The notes under the pieces were generated by a model. That model saw nothing but the letters and a program-made list of their open reading frames with translations. It made no database searches and was not told the DNA's origin. This document shows positions 52,104-60,525 of a DNA stretch of 64,000 nt, piece by piece; position 1 is the first letter of the stretch; every line of letters begins with the position of its first letter. The translations under genes were made by a program, and so were the position numbers. Origin of the DNA: CALBPI01 sp038531945 (GTDB lineage: Bacteria > Pseudomonadota > Gammaproteobacteria > Steroidobacterales > Woeseiaceae); assembly GCA_038531945.1 (NCBI GenBank), contig JBCBBH010000002.1:620001-684000 (forward strand), read 5' to 3'.

Positions 52104-53471
52104 ATGAACATCCCTTATTTTGCCCTTGCTCTGGTACTCACCATCAGTGTGCTTGTAGTTGTCCATGAATACGGACATTACCTTGTCGCAAGACTGTGCG
52201 GCATCAAGGTGCTGCGGTTCTCCGTGGGCTGGGGTCGTGTCATCTGGTCCCGGCGTTTTGGGCCCGATCAAACAGAGTATGCACTGAGCGCGCTGCCAAT
52301 CGGTGGCTATGTCAAGTTGCTCGACGAGCGCGAAGGCAATGTTCCTGAAGTGGACAAGGGGCGCACGTTCAATGCGCAGCCCGTGTGGCAGAGAATTGCG
52401 GTTTTGTTCGGCGGTCCAGCGTTTAACTTCTTGTTTGCGATCCTCGCGTACTGGCTGGTGTTTGTCGTCGGTGCACCGGCGACGCGTCCGGTCGTCGGCG
52501 TGGTGACGCCAGAGTCACCAGCGGCAATTGCTGGCCTGCAGCGCAATGATGTGATTGTCGATATCGGTGGCGTTGCTATCGAGAGTTGGCAGGATGGCAT
52601 ACAGGTGCTGGTGGACGAGCTGGTTGGTGATGGCGAGATTCCACTCGTCATACAGCGCGACGGGCAGGACGCGTTTGCGGTGACCGTTCGCGTCAGCGAG
52701 GAGACGTCCCGGCTGGCGAAACCGGGGCAGCTTTTTGAGGGTATCGGCCTTCGGCCATGGGCTCACAGCGGCCTCATCGGCGAGGTCATGCCAGAGTCGG
52801 CGGGTCAACGCGCCGGACTGCGGCCTGGAGATGTGATCGAGTCTGTCGATGGTGTGCCGACGCCGAGCTGGAATGATGTCGTCGATGCCATACGGCTCGA
52901 TGATGCCCCACCAACACGTCAGTTCAATATTCGTCGAGACACCGAGGTGTTGTCAGTCGCTGTCACGCCAGACGTTGTGGATGACGATCAGGGTCGGCGG
53001 CGCCAGGTGGGGTTGCTGCCAGGCGACACGCTTCCGGACAGTCTGTACGGCGAAAAGCGCCTGGGTGTTTTGTCTGCGATTCCTGAGGCCATTGCAACGA
53101 CGTGGGATAAAATCGGATTTACACTCGAAATGTTCGGGCGAATGATCACGGGATCGGTTTCCGCAAAGAACATTTCCGGTCCGCTCAACATCGCCGAGTA
53201 CGCCGGCGCGACACTCGAGCGCGGCTTCGTCGATTACATCGACTTTCTCGCCATCGTCAGCATAAGTCTTGGTGTATTGAATCTATTGCCGATTCCGATG
53301 CTCGACGGCGGGCAAATCGTCTATCAAAGTGTCGAAGGCGTGACGGGTCGCCCGGTTTCCGAGCGGTTGCAAATCGTCTACCAACAGGTCGGCGTTGTGT
53401 TGCTATTAGGTGTGATGAGTCTCGCGTTTTATAACGATATTGCGCGCATTGTCGAAAGGGTCTTGAGTTGA
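52104..53471 (+). CDS. rseP: Site-2 protease RseP
   Basis: The 455-residue inner-membrane zinc metalloprotease cuts anti-sigma factors such as RseA within the membrane. The HEYGH zinc site is near residue 21, two PDZ domains lie at about 115-190 and 205-290, and the third ligand is in NLLPIPMLDGGQI near residue 400. The length fits RseP. Its stop overlaps the bamA start, which sits within TTGA. Confidence 0.95.
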   Translation: MNIPYFALALVLTISVLVVVHEYGHYLVARLCGIKVLRFSVGWGRVIWSRRFGPDQTEYALSALPIGGYVKLLDEREGNVPEVDKGRTFNAQPVWQRIAVLFGGPAFNFLFAILAYWLVFVVGAPATRPVVGVVTPESPAAIAGLQRNDVIVDIGGVAIESWQDGIQVLVDELVGDGEIPLVIQRDGQDAFAVTVRVSEETSRLAKPGQLFEGIGLRPWAHSGLIGEVMPESAGQRAGLRPGDVIESVDGVPTPSWNDVVDAIRLDDAPPTRQFNIRRDTEVLSVAVTPDVVDDDQGRRRQVGLLPGDTLPDSLYGEKRLGVLSAIPEAIATTWDKIGFTLEMFGRMITGSVSAKNISGPLNIAEYAGATLERGFVDYIDFLAIVSISLGVLNLLPIPMLDGGQIVYQSVEGVTGRPVSERLQIVYQQVGVVLLLGVMSLAFYNDIARIVERVLS

Positions 53472-55909
53472 GCATGCGAACGGGCGACAGACGGATACGG
53501 CAATTAGGTATTTTTTGGACCGCACTGGCGGTGGTGGGCGCATTGTTCGCCAGCACTGCGCAGGCAGAGTCTTTTGAAGTTCGCAATATGCGTGTCGAGG
53601 GACTGCAAAGAATTTCTGACGGAACCGTGTTCAATTATTTGCCGATCAATATCGGCGACACGGTCGATGAGGTCCGGATCCGCGAAGCGATACGAATTCT
53701 GTATAGCCAGGCGTTGTTCGACGCGATCGAAATGCGGCGTGAAGGCAACACGCTGGTGGTGATCGTCCAGGAGCGACCATCGATCGAGCAGTTCACGATC
53801 GACGGCAACAAAGACATCAAGACCGAGGATTTGACGGACTCATTGAGGAGCGTCGGGCTCGCGCGAGGCAAGACGTTTGATCGCTCTGTGCTCGACGAGG
53901 TTAGCCAGTTTCTGGTTGAGCAGTATTACAGTCGCGGCAAGTACGGTGTGAAGGTCGACACACGCGTTGAGGATCGGCCGAACAACTCGGTGGCTGTTTT
54001 TATCGACGTTGTTGAAGGCGATCGAGCGCGAATCCGACAGATCAATATCGTCGGTAATACAGAGTTTGATGACAAAGAGCTGCTCGGCGAGATCGAGCTC
54101 AAAACGCCAAACCTGCTCTCGTTTTTCCGCCAGGATGATCGCTACTCGCGTGAAGCATTGACCGGTGATCTTGAGACGTTGAGTTCGTTCTACCTGGATC
54201 GCGGGTATGCAGACTTCCGTGTCACGTCGACGCAGGTAACAATTTCGCCGGATCGCGAAGACGTGTTCATCACCATTAATGTGAAGGAAGGTGATGTCTA
54301 TACGGTCGGTGAGATCAATATCGCCGGGAAGATGGTCATCCCGGAGGCGTTCCTTCGTCCTTTGGTACAGATCAAACCTGGCCAGACGTTTAACCAGCGC
54401 CTGCTGACCCAGACTACCGAGTTGATGCAGTTTCGACTCGGATCGGATGGCTACGCCGAATCACAAGTCGACTTTATTCCAGAGTTAGATGCGGACAACA
54501 AAACGGTCGACATCACGATTTTCGTCGAGCCGAACAATCGGATGTACGTACGCAACATCAGTTTCGATGGCGTCGACCAGGTCAATGATGAGGTCTTGCG
54601 TCGGGAAGTGCGCCAGATGGAAGGGGCGTTTTTGTCGAACCGACTGCTCGACCGTTCGAAGATTCGCCTGCAAAACCTTCCGTATCTGCAAACCGTCGAT
54701 TTCGAGACGGTTCCCGTTCCCGGCAGTGAAGATCTGGTCGATGTAAATTTCGACCTTGAGTACGGTCTCCCGGGACAGTTTGGTGGTGGTATTGGTTGGT
54801 CAGAGACTCAGGGTGTTCTGCTCAACGGAAACTTCACCCATACAAACTTTATGGGTACAGGAAACCGTGTGTCGGCGGAGATCAACTCGGGCCGCTTCCA
54901 GAGCGTGTACAGCCTGTCGCACACCGATCCGTATACCAGTATCGACGGCATTCGCCGAACCACATCTTTGTCGTTTCGAGAGTTCGATCAGTTCAACACC
55001 GATTCTTCGGATCTGTCCACCGAGACGTTAACTGCCGCACTCGAATACGCCTATCCGATTACGGAGTATCAGAGCATCAGTCTTGGGGTCGCCTACCAGC
55101 AAGCAAGACTCATTGCGACGGAACTTGGCAGCACACAGCAGGCGATCGACTGGATCCGGCAAAACGGAGACTCGCAGGTAAGCGAGAATGTCGACGGCGG
55201 TTTTTTCCTGCCCGACGACCTCACCGTGTTTTCGAGCGAGTTCGATACACTTGAACTGGTGGCTGGTTGGGGCTACGACAGCCGCAACCGGGCGTTGTTC
55301 GCGACCAACGGTCAACGCCATCGTGCTTCGATCGCATACTCGGTTCCGGGGTCGGACGTAGAGTACTGGACCGCGCGCTACACCGGGTTGAACCTGTTCC
55401 CGCTGTGGGGGCAGTTCGGATTGCAGATTTCAACAGAGCTGGCGTTCGGCGAAGGCCTGGGTGACACCACAGCCTTACCGCCGTACAAGCTGTTCAGGAG
55501 TGGCGGCCCGGGCTCTGTCCGCGGGTTCCGCGAGTTCACGCTAGGCCCTCTGGATAGCCGCGGTTTACCATATGGTGGCAATATCCTCGTGAATGCCCAG
55601 GTAGAATTAGTTTTGCCGGTCCCTGAGCGTTTCAGAGGACAGGGCAGGGCTGTTTTGTTTTATGATATCGGCAACGTATTCAGCAACAACGAGATCGCAT
55701 TCACAGATCGCCTCGGTGGTGATCGGATCGACTACAACTTCGACGTAGATAACCTCAAGCAATCGGTGGGTATTGGTGTGGAATGGCTTGCACCGCTCGG
55801 ATTGTTCCGGTTCAGCTACGCGTTCCCGCTCAACGATTTCGAAGGCACAAGCCGTTTGTTCGGAGATCGTGTTGAGCGATTCCAGTTTACTATTGGTAAT
55901 GCATTTTAA
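53468..55909 (+). CDS. bamA: Outer-membrane protein assembly factor BamA
   Basis: The 813-residue Omp85 protein inserts outer-membrane beta-barrels. A signal peptide ends near TAQA-ESF (residue 35). Five POTRA domains cover about 35-435, and the barrel about 440-813. VRGFREF marks the lid-loop RGF motif, and the terminal residue is Phe (QFTIGNAF), the usual beta-signal. The start is TTG 53468, 7 nt after AAAGGG, or ATG 53474. Confidence 0.96.
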   Translation: MSMRTGDRRIRQLGIFWTALAVVGALFASTAQAESFEVRNMRVEGLQRISDGTVFNYLPINIGDTVDEVRIREAIRILYSQALFDAIEMRREGNTLVVIVQERPSIEQFTIDGNKDIKTEDLTDSLRSVGLARGKTFDRSVLDEVSQFLVEQYYSRGKYGVKVDTRVEDRPNNSVAVFIDVVEGDRARIRQINIVGNTEFDDKELLGEIELKTPNLLSFFRQDDRYSREALTGDLETLSSFYLDRGYADFRVTSTQVTISPDREDVFITINVKEGDVYTVGEINIAGKMVIPEAFLRPLVQIKPGQTFNQRLLTQTTELMQFRLGSDGYAESQVDFIPELDADNKTVDITIFVEPNNRMYVRNISFDGVDQVNDEVLRREVRQMEGAFLSNRLLDRSKIRLQNLPYLQTVDFETVPVPGSEDLVDVNFDLEYGLPGQFGGGIGWSETQGVLLNGNFTHTNFMGTGNRVSAEINSGRFQSVYSLSHTDPYTSIDGIRRTTSLSFREFDQFNTDSSDLSTETLTAALEYAYPITEYQSISLGVAYQQARLIATELGSTQQAIDWIRQNGDSQVSENVDGGFFLPDDLTVFSSEFDTLELVAGWGYDSRNRALFATNGQRHRASIAYSVPGSDVEYWTARYTGLNLFPLWGQFGLQISTELAFGEGLGDTTALPPYKLFRSGGPGSVRGFREFTLGPLDSRGLPYGGNILVNAQVELVLPVPERFRGQGRAVLFYDIGNVFSNNEIAFTDRLGGDRIDYNFDVDNLKQSVGIGVEWLAPLGLFRFSYAFPLNDFEGTSRLFGDRVERFQFTIGNAF

Positions 55910-55922
55910 GGGGAGTCTTTAA

Positions 55923-56438
55923 ATGACAAACAAGATCATTGTTTCGCTGGTGCTAGCGCTGGCACTCGCGCTCAGCGGGCCTGCACAAGCGCAGGAACTT
56001 AAGATTGGCGTGGTGAATTTTCAGGGCCTGCTGCAAGCGGCGCCGCAGACGAAAGCCTCGATGGAAGCGCTGCAGGAAGAGTTCGCGCCACGCGAGCGCG
56101 CAGTTCGCGCCAAGACCGAAGAGTTCGAAGCGTTGCAGGAAAAAGCGCAGCGCGACGCCGCGGTCATGGGTGAGGCAGAACTGAGAAATATGCAGCGCGA
56201 CCTCCGGGACGGACAGCGAGATTTGGAACGCCTTCAACAGGAATTCCTGGAAGACAGCAGCCTGCGTCGCAATGAAGAGCTCGGCAAGCTGCAGCGCATG
56301 CTGGTGGAAGAGATTGAAGCGTTCGCAACGGCAAACAGCTACGACCTGATCCTCAGTGAAGGCGTTGCGTTTGCGAGTGGCCGTACCAACATTACCGGCC
56401 AAATCCTCGCGCAATTGCAGGCAAAGGCCGGCAACTAG
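55923..56438 (+). CDS. skp: Periplasmic chaperone Skp (OmpH)
   Basis: The 171-residue chaperone has a signal peptide ending AQA-QEL near residue 23. The central region (about 45-125) is a long charged helix pair with Glu/Arg/Gln heptads, like the Skp tentacles, flanked by short strands (KIGVVNFQGLL and SYDLILSEGVAF). Skp escorts unfolded outer-membrane proteins to BamA, encoded directly upstream. Confidence 0.92.
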   Translation: MTNKIIVSLVLALALALSGPAQAQELKIGVVNFQGLLQAAPQTKASMEALQEEFAPRERAVRAKTEEFEALQEKAQRDAAVMGEAELRNMQRDLRDGQRDLERLQQEFLEDSSLRRNEELGKLQRMLVEEIEAFATANSYDLILSEGVAFASGRTNITGQILAQLQAKAGN

Positions 56439-56453
56439 ATCCGCCTCGGCTAA

Positions 56454-57485
56454 ATGCCGCATAAAGTCAGCGAACTGGCAGTCCGCTTTGGTTGCGACGT
56501 TGTCGGAGACCCCGACAGCGTCGTTGACCATGTGGCCACTCTACGTGGGGCCAGTAACGGCGCACTGAGTTTTCTGGCAAACCCCGCGTATCGCAAGTAC
56601 CTCGGTGACAGCGACGCCACGGCCATTGTAGTCGCCGAAGAAGACGCACCTCATGTGTCCGGCTGCGCCCTAGTAGCTGATGATCCCTATCTTACCTACG
56701 CCCGGATGGCGCGCTTACTTCACCCGCGTGCAGTCCCTGCGGCGGGGATTCACGTCGCGGCTGTCGTCGACAATTCCGCGGCGTTGGGCGAATCCGTATC
56801 GATCGCGGCTGGTGTTGTGGTCGACGCGAACGTCGTCATCGGCTCGGGTTGCGCCATCGGTGCAGGAACCTACATTGGCCCGGACGTCCAAATCGGCGCT
56901 GGCTGCTGGATCGGTCCGAACGTCACCATAATGGGAGACTGCATACTCGGCGCGCGGTGTGTTGTGCACCCGGGCGCGGTCATTGGTAGCGATGGTTTCG
57001 GTATCGCTCGTGGCCCTGAAGGATGGGAGCATGTGCCACAAGTCGGCGGGGTCAGAATCGGTGACGATGTGGATGTCGGAGCGTGTACGAGCATCGATCG
57101 TGGTGCGATCGAACCCACCACGATTGGCAATGGCGTCAAACTGGATAATCAGATACAGATTGGCCATAACTGTGTGATTGGTGAACATACGGTCATGGCA
57201 GGCATGGTCGGTATCGCAGGGTCAACCACGATCGGCAAGAACTGCGCATTTGGTGGTAATAGCGGGACATCGGGTCATCTGACGATCACCGATGGTGTTG
57301 TGATCACAGCACGCTGCACCGTCACATCGTCTATTGATGAGCCCGGCACTTACGGCGGCGTGTTTCCGCATGATGAGATACGCAATCATCAACGGAGTGT
57401 GGCAAGGTTTCGTCAGCTGGATAAACTTGCGCGTGAGCTTAAGCGCCTGCAGCGGGCAATGAAAAATCAGGAAAAAAATGAGTAA
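56454..57485 (+). CDS. lpxD: UDP-3-O-(3-hydroxyacyl)glucosamine N-acyltransferase
   Basis: The 343-residue trimeric enzyme adds the second acyl chain in lipid A synthesis. After an N-terminal uridine-binding domain (about 1-100) there is a long left-handed beta-helix of hexapeptides (such as VVIGSGCAIGAGTYIG). The active-site His is in IGHNCVIGEHT. Its end overlaps fabZ by 8 nt (ATGAGTAA). Confidence 0.95.
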   Translation: MPHKVSELAVRFGCDVVGDPDSVVDHVATLRGASNGALSFLANPAYRKYLGDSDATAIVVAEEDAPHVSGCALVADDPYLTYARMARLLHPRAVPAAGIHVAAVVDNSAALGESVSIAAGVVVDANVVIGSGCAIGAGTYIGPDVQIGAGCWIGPNVTIMGDCILGARCVVHPGAVIGSDGFGIARGPEGWEHVPQVGGVRIGDDVDVGACTSIDRGAIEPTTIGNGVKLDNQIQIGHNCVIGEHTVMAGMVGIAGSTTIGKNCAFGGNSGTSGHLTITDGVVITARCTVTSSIDEPGTYGGVFPHDEIRNHQRSVARFRQLDKLARELKRLQRAMKNQEKNE

Positions 57486-57936
57486 TAGCATTGCCGAACA
57501 GTTGGATATCCGTCAGATCATGGCGCTGATTCCGCACCGATATCCCTTTTTGCTAATCGACCGAGTCGTATCGTGCGTGCCGGGAGAGTCGGCCTCCGCG
57601 TTGAAGAACGTTACGTTCAACGAACCGTTCTTCCAGGGGCATTTTCCAGGTCGACCCGTGATGCCGGGCGTCCTGATTATTGAGGCGTTAGCCCAGGCAA
57701 CGGGCATTTTGGCTTTCGCTACTGCCGATGAAGCACCCGGAGCTGACACGCTGTACTACTTTGTCGGAATCGACAAAGCGCGTTTTCGCAAACCCGTTGA
57801 GCCAGGTGATCAGCTGCGGCTCGAAGTGCGACTGATTCGCAGAATCCGGACGGTATGGCGGTTTTCCGCCGAGGCGCTGGTCGACGACCGGGTGGTCGCG
57901 TCTGCAGAGCTTATGTGCGCACCTGGCGAGGCGTGA
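57478..57936 (+). CDS. fabZ: 3-hydroxyacyl-ACP dehydratase FabZ
   Basis: The 152-residue hot-dog-fold enzyme dehydrates 3-hydroxyacyl-ACP in fatty acid synthesis and competes with LpxA for substrate. Catalytic His is in FQGHFPGRPVMPG and Glu in IIEALAQ. HRYPFLLIDRV is the conserved N-terminus. It overlaps lpxD and is 5 nt before lpxA. Confidence 0.96.
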   Translation: MSNSIAEQLDIRQIMALIPHRYPFLLIDRVVSCVPGESASALKNVTFNEPFFQGHFPGRPVMPGVLIIEALAQATGILAFATADEAPGADTLYYFVGIDKARFRKPVEPGDQLRLEVRLIRRIRTVWRFSAEALVDDRVVASAELMCAPGEA

Positions 57937-57941
57937 GCACC

Positions 57942-58721
57942 ATGAATACGAAGGTTCATGCGACCGCTTTAGTCGATCCTGGAGCGACGTTGGCCGACGA
58001 TGTGGAAGTGGGTCCGTATTGTGTAGTCGGTCCAGACGTGTCCGTCGGCAAAGGCACCAAGCTTCGTGCGCATGTTGTGTTGGAGGGGCCGACAGAGATT
58101 GGCGAAGATAACGACATCTATTCGTTCGTCTCGATCGGCAGTGCACCCCAGGACAAAAAATACGACGGCGAGCCTACGTCGCTGCGTATCGGTGACCGAA
58201 ATACTATCCGCGAGTGCACCACCATCAACCGCGGCACCGTACAGGATCTGGGTACCACGATCGTCGGCGACGATAACTGGATCATGTCGTACGTGCATAT
58301 CGCGCATGATTGTGTGGTGGGCAACAACGTCATTCTTGCGAACAATGCGACCCTTGCCGGTCATGTTCACGTTGGCGACTGGGCGATCTTTGGAGGGTTC
58401 TCGGGAGCGCACCAGTTCTGCAAGATCGGTCCGCACAGTTTCCTCGGGATGTATTCAGGAATCGGCAAGGATGTGCCAGCCTACGTGACCGTCATGGGCA
58501 ACCCTGCGGAGCCGAGGGGTGTCAATTCGGAGGGTCTGAAGCGTCGCGGGTTTGATCGCGAGCAGATCCGGAATATTCGCGATGCCTACAAGCTGCTCTA
58601 TCGCAGCCAGCTGCGACTTGAGGAGGCGCAGGAGGCCATTGCCGCGCGTGTTGGAGAACAGCCGGAACTTGCCCCGCTCCTGGAGTCGATAACCGGCAGC
58701 AGCCGCAGTATCGTTCGCTAA
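57942..58721 (+). CDS. lpxA: UDP-N-acetylglucosamine O-acyltransferase
   Basis: The 259-residue enzyme carries out the first step of lipid A synthesis. Hexapeptide repeats form the beta-helix and the catalytic His lies in the FGGFSGAHQFCKIG segment. The C-terminal helical domain holds GLKRRGFDREQI. I chose ATG 57942; the longer frame from 57855 lies within fabZ. The length fits the family (262 in E. coli). Confidence 0.96.
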   Translation: MNTKVHATALVDPGATLADDVEVGPYCVVGPDVSVGKGTKLRAHVVLEGPTEIGEDNDIYSFVSIGSAPQDKKYDGEPTSLRIGDRNTIRECTTINRGTVQDLGTTIVGDDNWIMSYVHIAHDCVVGNNVILANNATLAGHVHVGDWAIFGGFSGAHQFCKIGPHSFLGMYSGIGKDVPAYVTVMGNPAEPRGVNSEGLKRRGFDREQIRNIRDAYKLLYRSQLRLEEAQEAIAARVGEQPELAPLLESITGSSRSIVR

Positions 58722-58732
58722 TCGAGGCCGTC

Positions 58733-59902
58733 GTGTCTCGATCCCTCGCAACGCTTCGAATTGCACTCGTCGCCGGCGAACACTCCGGCGACACCCTGGG
58801 CGCAGGGTTGATAGACGCCCTGCGCGAACAAGTCCCAGGTGCGAGCTTTTTCGGAGTCGGTGGGCCGAAGATGCGTGCTGCCGGACTTGAGTGCTGGGAG
58901 GACTCCGAAACGCTCGCTGTGATGGGATTGACGGAGGTAATCAAGCATCTGCCACGATTGCTGAAGCTCCGACGTTCGTTGGTCGAGCGTTTTGTGCGTG
59001 CCGATGCGGACGCATTTGTCGGCATCGATGCTCCCGACTTCAATATCGGTCTGGCGCAACGTCTCCGCGCCAAAGGCCTTAAAACCATACAGTACGTGAG
59101 CCCGTCCGTATGGGCCTGGCGACAGGGCCGCGTGAAGACGATCGCCAAGGCGTGTGATCGTGTGTTGTGCTTGTTGCCTTTCGAGCCTGAGTTTTATTTG
59201 CGGCACAACGTAGAGGCGACGTTCGTCGGTCATCCGCTCGCTCAGAACATTCGCCCGGTAGATGATGTGGCCATTCCCCGCCGTGAGCTCGGAATCGGTT
59301 CGAACGGGCCTGTCCTGACGGTGATGCCAGGTTCTCGAGGCGGTGAAATTGCCAGACTTGCGCCCGATTTTCTCGCCACCGCTGCTGCGCTGTCGGATCA
59401 ACTGGACGGGTTGACCGTTCTTGTGCCACTCGCCAGTCAGCGCGGCGCCGATGATGTGCGAGGCTTAATCGAGGAACAGGGTCTGCAGGGCAATTTTCGA
59501 CTGTCCGTCGGTGATGCGAACGTGTGTATGGCTGCTGCTGACGTGTTGCTGTTGGCTTCAGGCACGGCTGCGCTCGAGGGGCTTCTGCACGGTAAGCCGA
59601 TGGTTGTTGCTTACCGACTGGCACCTTCGACGTATCGAATCGTGCGCGCCCTGAATCTCGTCAAGCTTGAACACTTTTCACTGCCAAATCTGCTGACGGC
59701 GGAGCCTTTCGTGCGGGAGTTCGTCCAAGATGCCATTACACCGACGTCACTCTCCGAGGCGTTGCGGCCACTGTTCGACGATACCAACCAGACGGAGATG
59801 CTCGCCGCGTTTGCACAAGTGCGCGAGCAATTGGCGGTGAACGCTGATGAAAGAGCCGCACGTGCGGTGATTGCGACTGCAACCGCAGGGAGTGCGTCGT
59901 GA
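58733..59902 (+). CDS. lpxB: Lipid-A-disaccharide synthase
   Basis: The 389-residue GT-B glycosyltransferase joins UDP-diacylglucosamine to lipid X. Diagnostic segments are VAGEHSGDTLGAGLIDAL, PDFNIGLAQRLR, YVSPSVWAWRQGR and the later ASGTAALEGLLHGKPMVVAY. The start is GTG 58733. It overlaps rnhB by 4 nt (GTGA). Confidence 0.96.
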   Translation: MSRSLATLRIALVAGEHSGDTLGAGLIDALREQVPGASFFGVGGPKMRAAGLECWEDSETLAVMGLTEVIKHLPRLLKLRRSLVERFVRADADAFVGIDAPDFNIGLAQRLRAKGLKTIQYVSPSVWAWRQGRVKTIAKACDRVLCLLPFEPEFYLRHNVEATFVGHPLAQNIRPVDDVAIPRRELGIGSNGPVLTVMPGSRGGEIARLAPDFLATAAALSDQLDGLTVLVPLASQRGADDVRGLIEEQGLQGNFRLSVGDANVCMAAADVLLLASGTAALEGLLHGKPMVVAYRLAPSTYRIVRALNLVKLEHFSLPNLLTAEPFVREFVQDAITPTSLSEALRPLFDDTNQTEMLAAFAQVREQLAVNADERAARAVIATATAGSAS

Positions 59903-60525
59903 CGTCTGGACTTGGCCTCATTCCCGCGACCCACGACGGATGGATTGCGGGCGTCGATGAGGCGGGCCGTGGCCCGCTGGCTGGACCCGTTGTTGCCGCC
60001 GCTGTGGTTCTGGATGCCGAAGCAATCCCGTCAGGCTTACAGGATTCAAAACGGCTGTCTGCTTCGCGGCGCGAGACTTTGGCGCAGGAGATTCGACAGC
60101 GTGCGGTCGCATTTAGCGTCGTTTCGTACAGCGCTGAACGGATTGACGAGGCGAACATCCTTGCGTGTACGATGTCGGCAATGGCAGAAGCAGTTTCCAA
60201 TCTTGATACCGTACCCGTCGAGGTGCGTGTGGACGGCAATCGATTGCCCGCAGAGGGCGATCGAATCGAGGCGATGTGGGCGGCGATAGTCGGCGGAGAC
60301 GCCCGCGACGCAAGCATTGCGGCAGCCTCGATTCTCGCCAAGACTGCACGCGATGCGACCATGATCGAATTCGATCGCAAGTGGCCGCGCTACGGTTTCG
60401 CGCAGCACAAAGGCTACGGGACGAAAGCGCACCTGGCGGCGCTAGAGAAGTACGGCCCTTGCGAGATACATCGGACAAGTTTCGCGCCGGTGAGGCGCGC
60501 GTTGGCGCAAAGAGTGCAGCGCTGA
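59899..60525 (+). CDS. rnhB: Ribonuclease HII
   Basis: The 208-residue nuclease removes ribonucleotides from DNA. Catalytic acids are in AGVDEAGRGPLAGPVV near residue 17, with the further acidic site in DARDASIAAASILAK. The GTG start overlaps the lpxB stop, and the stop shares one base with the dnaE start (TGATG). Confidence 0.95.
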   Translation: MTSGLGLIPATHDGWIAGVDEAGRGPLAGPVVAAAVVLDAEAIPSGLQDSKRLSASRRETLAQEIRQRAVAFSVVSYSAERIDEANILACTMSAMAEAVSNLDTVPVEVRVDGNRLPAEGDRIEAMWAAIVGGDARDASIAAASILAKTARDATMIEFDRKWPRYGFAQHKGYGTKAHLAALEKYGPCEIHRTSFAPVRRALAQRVQR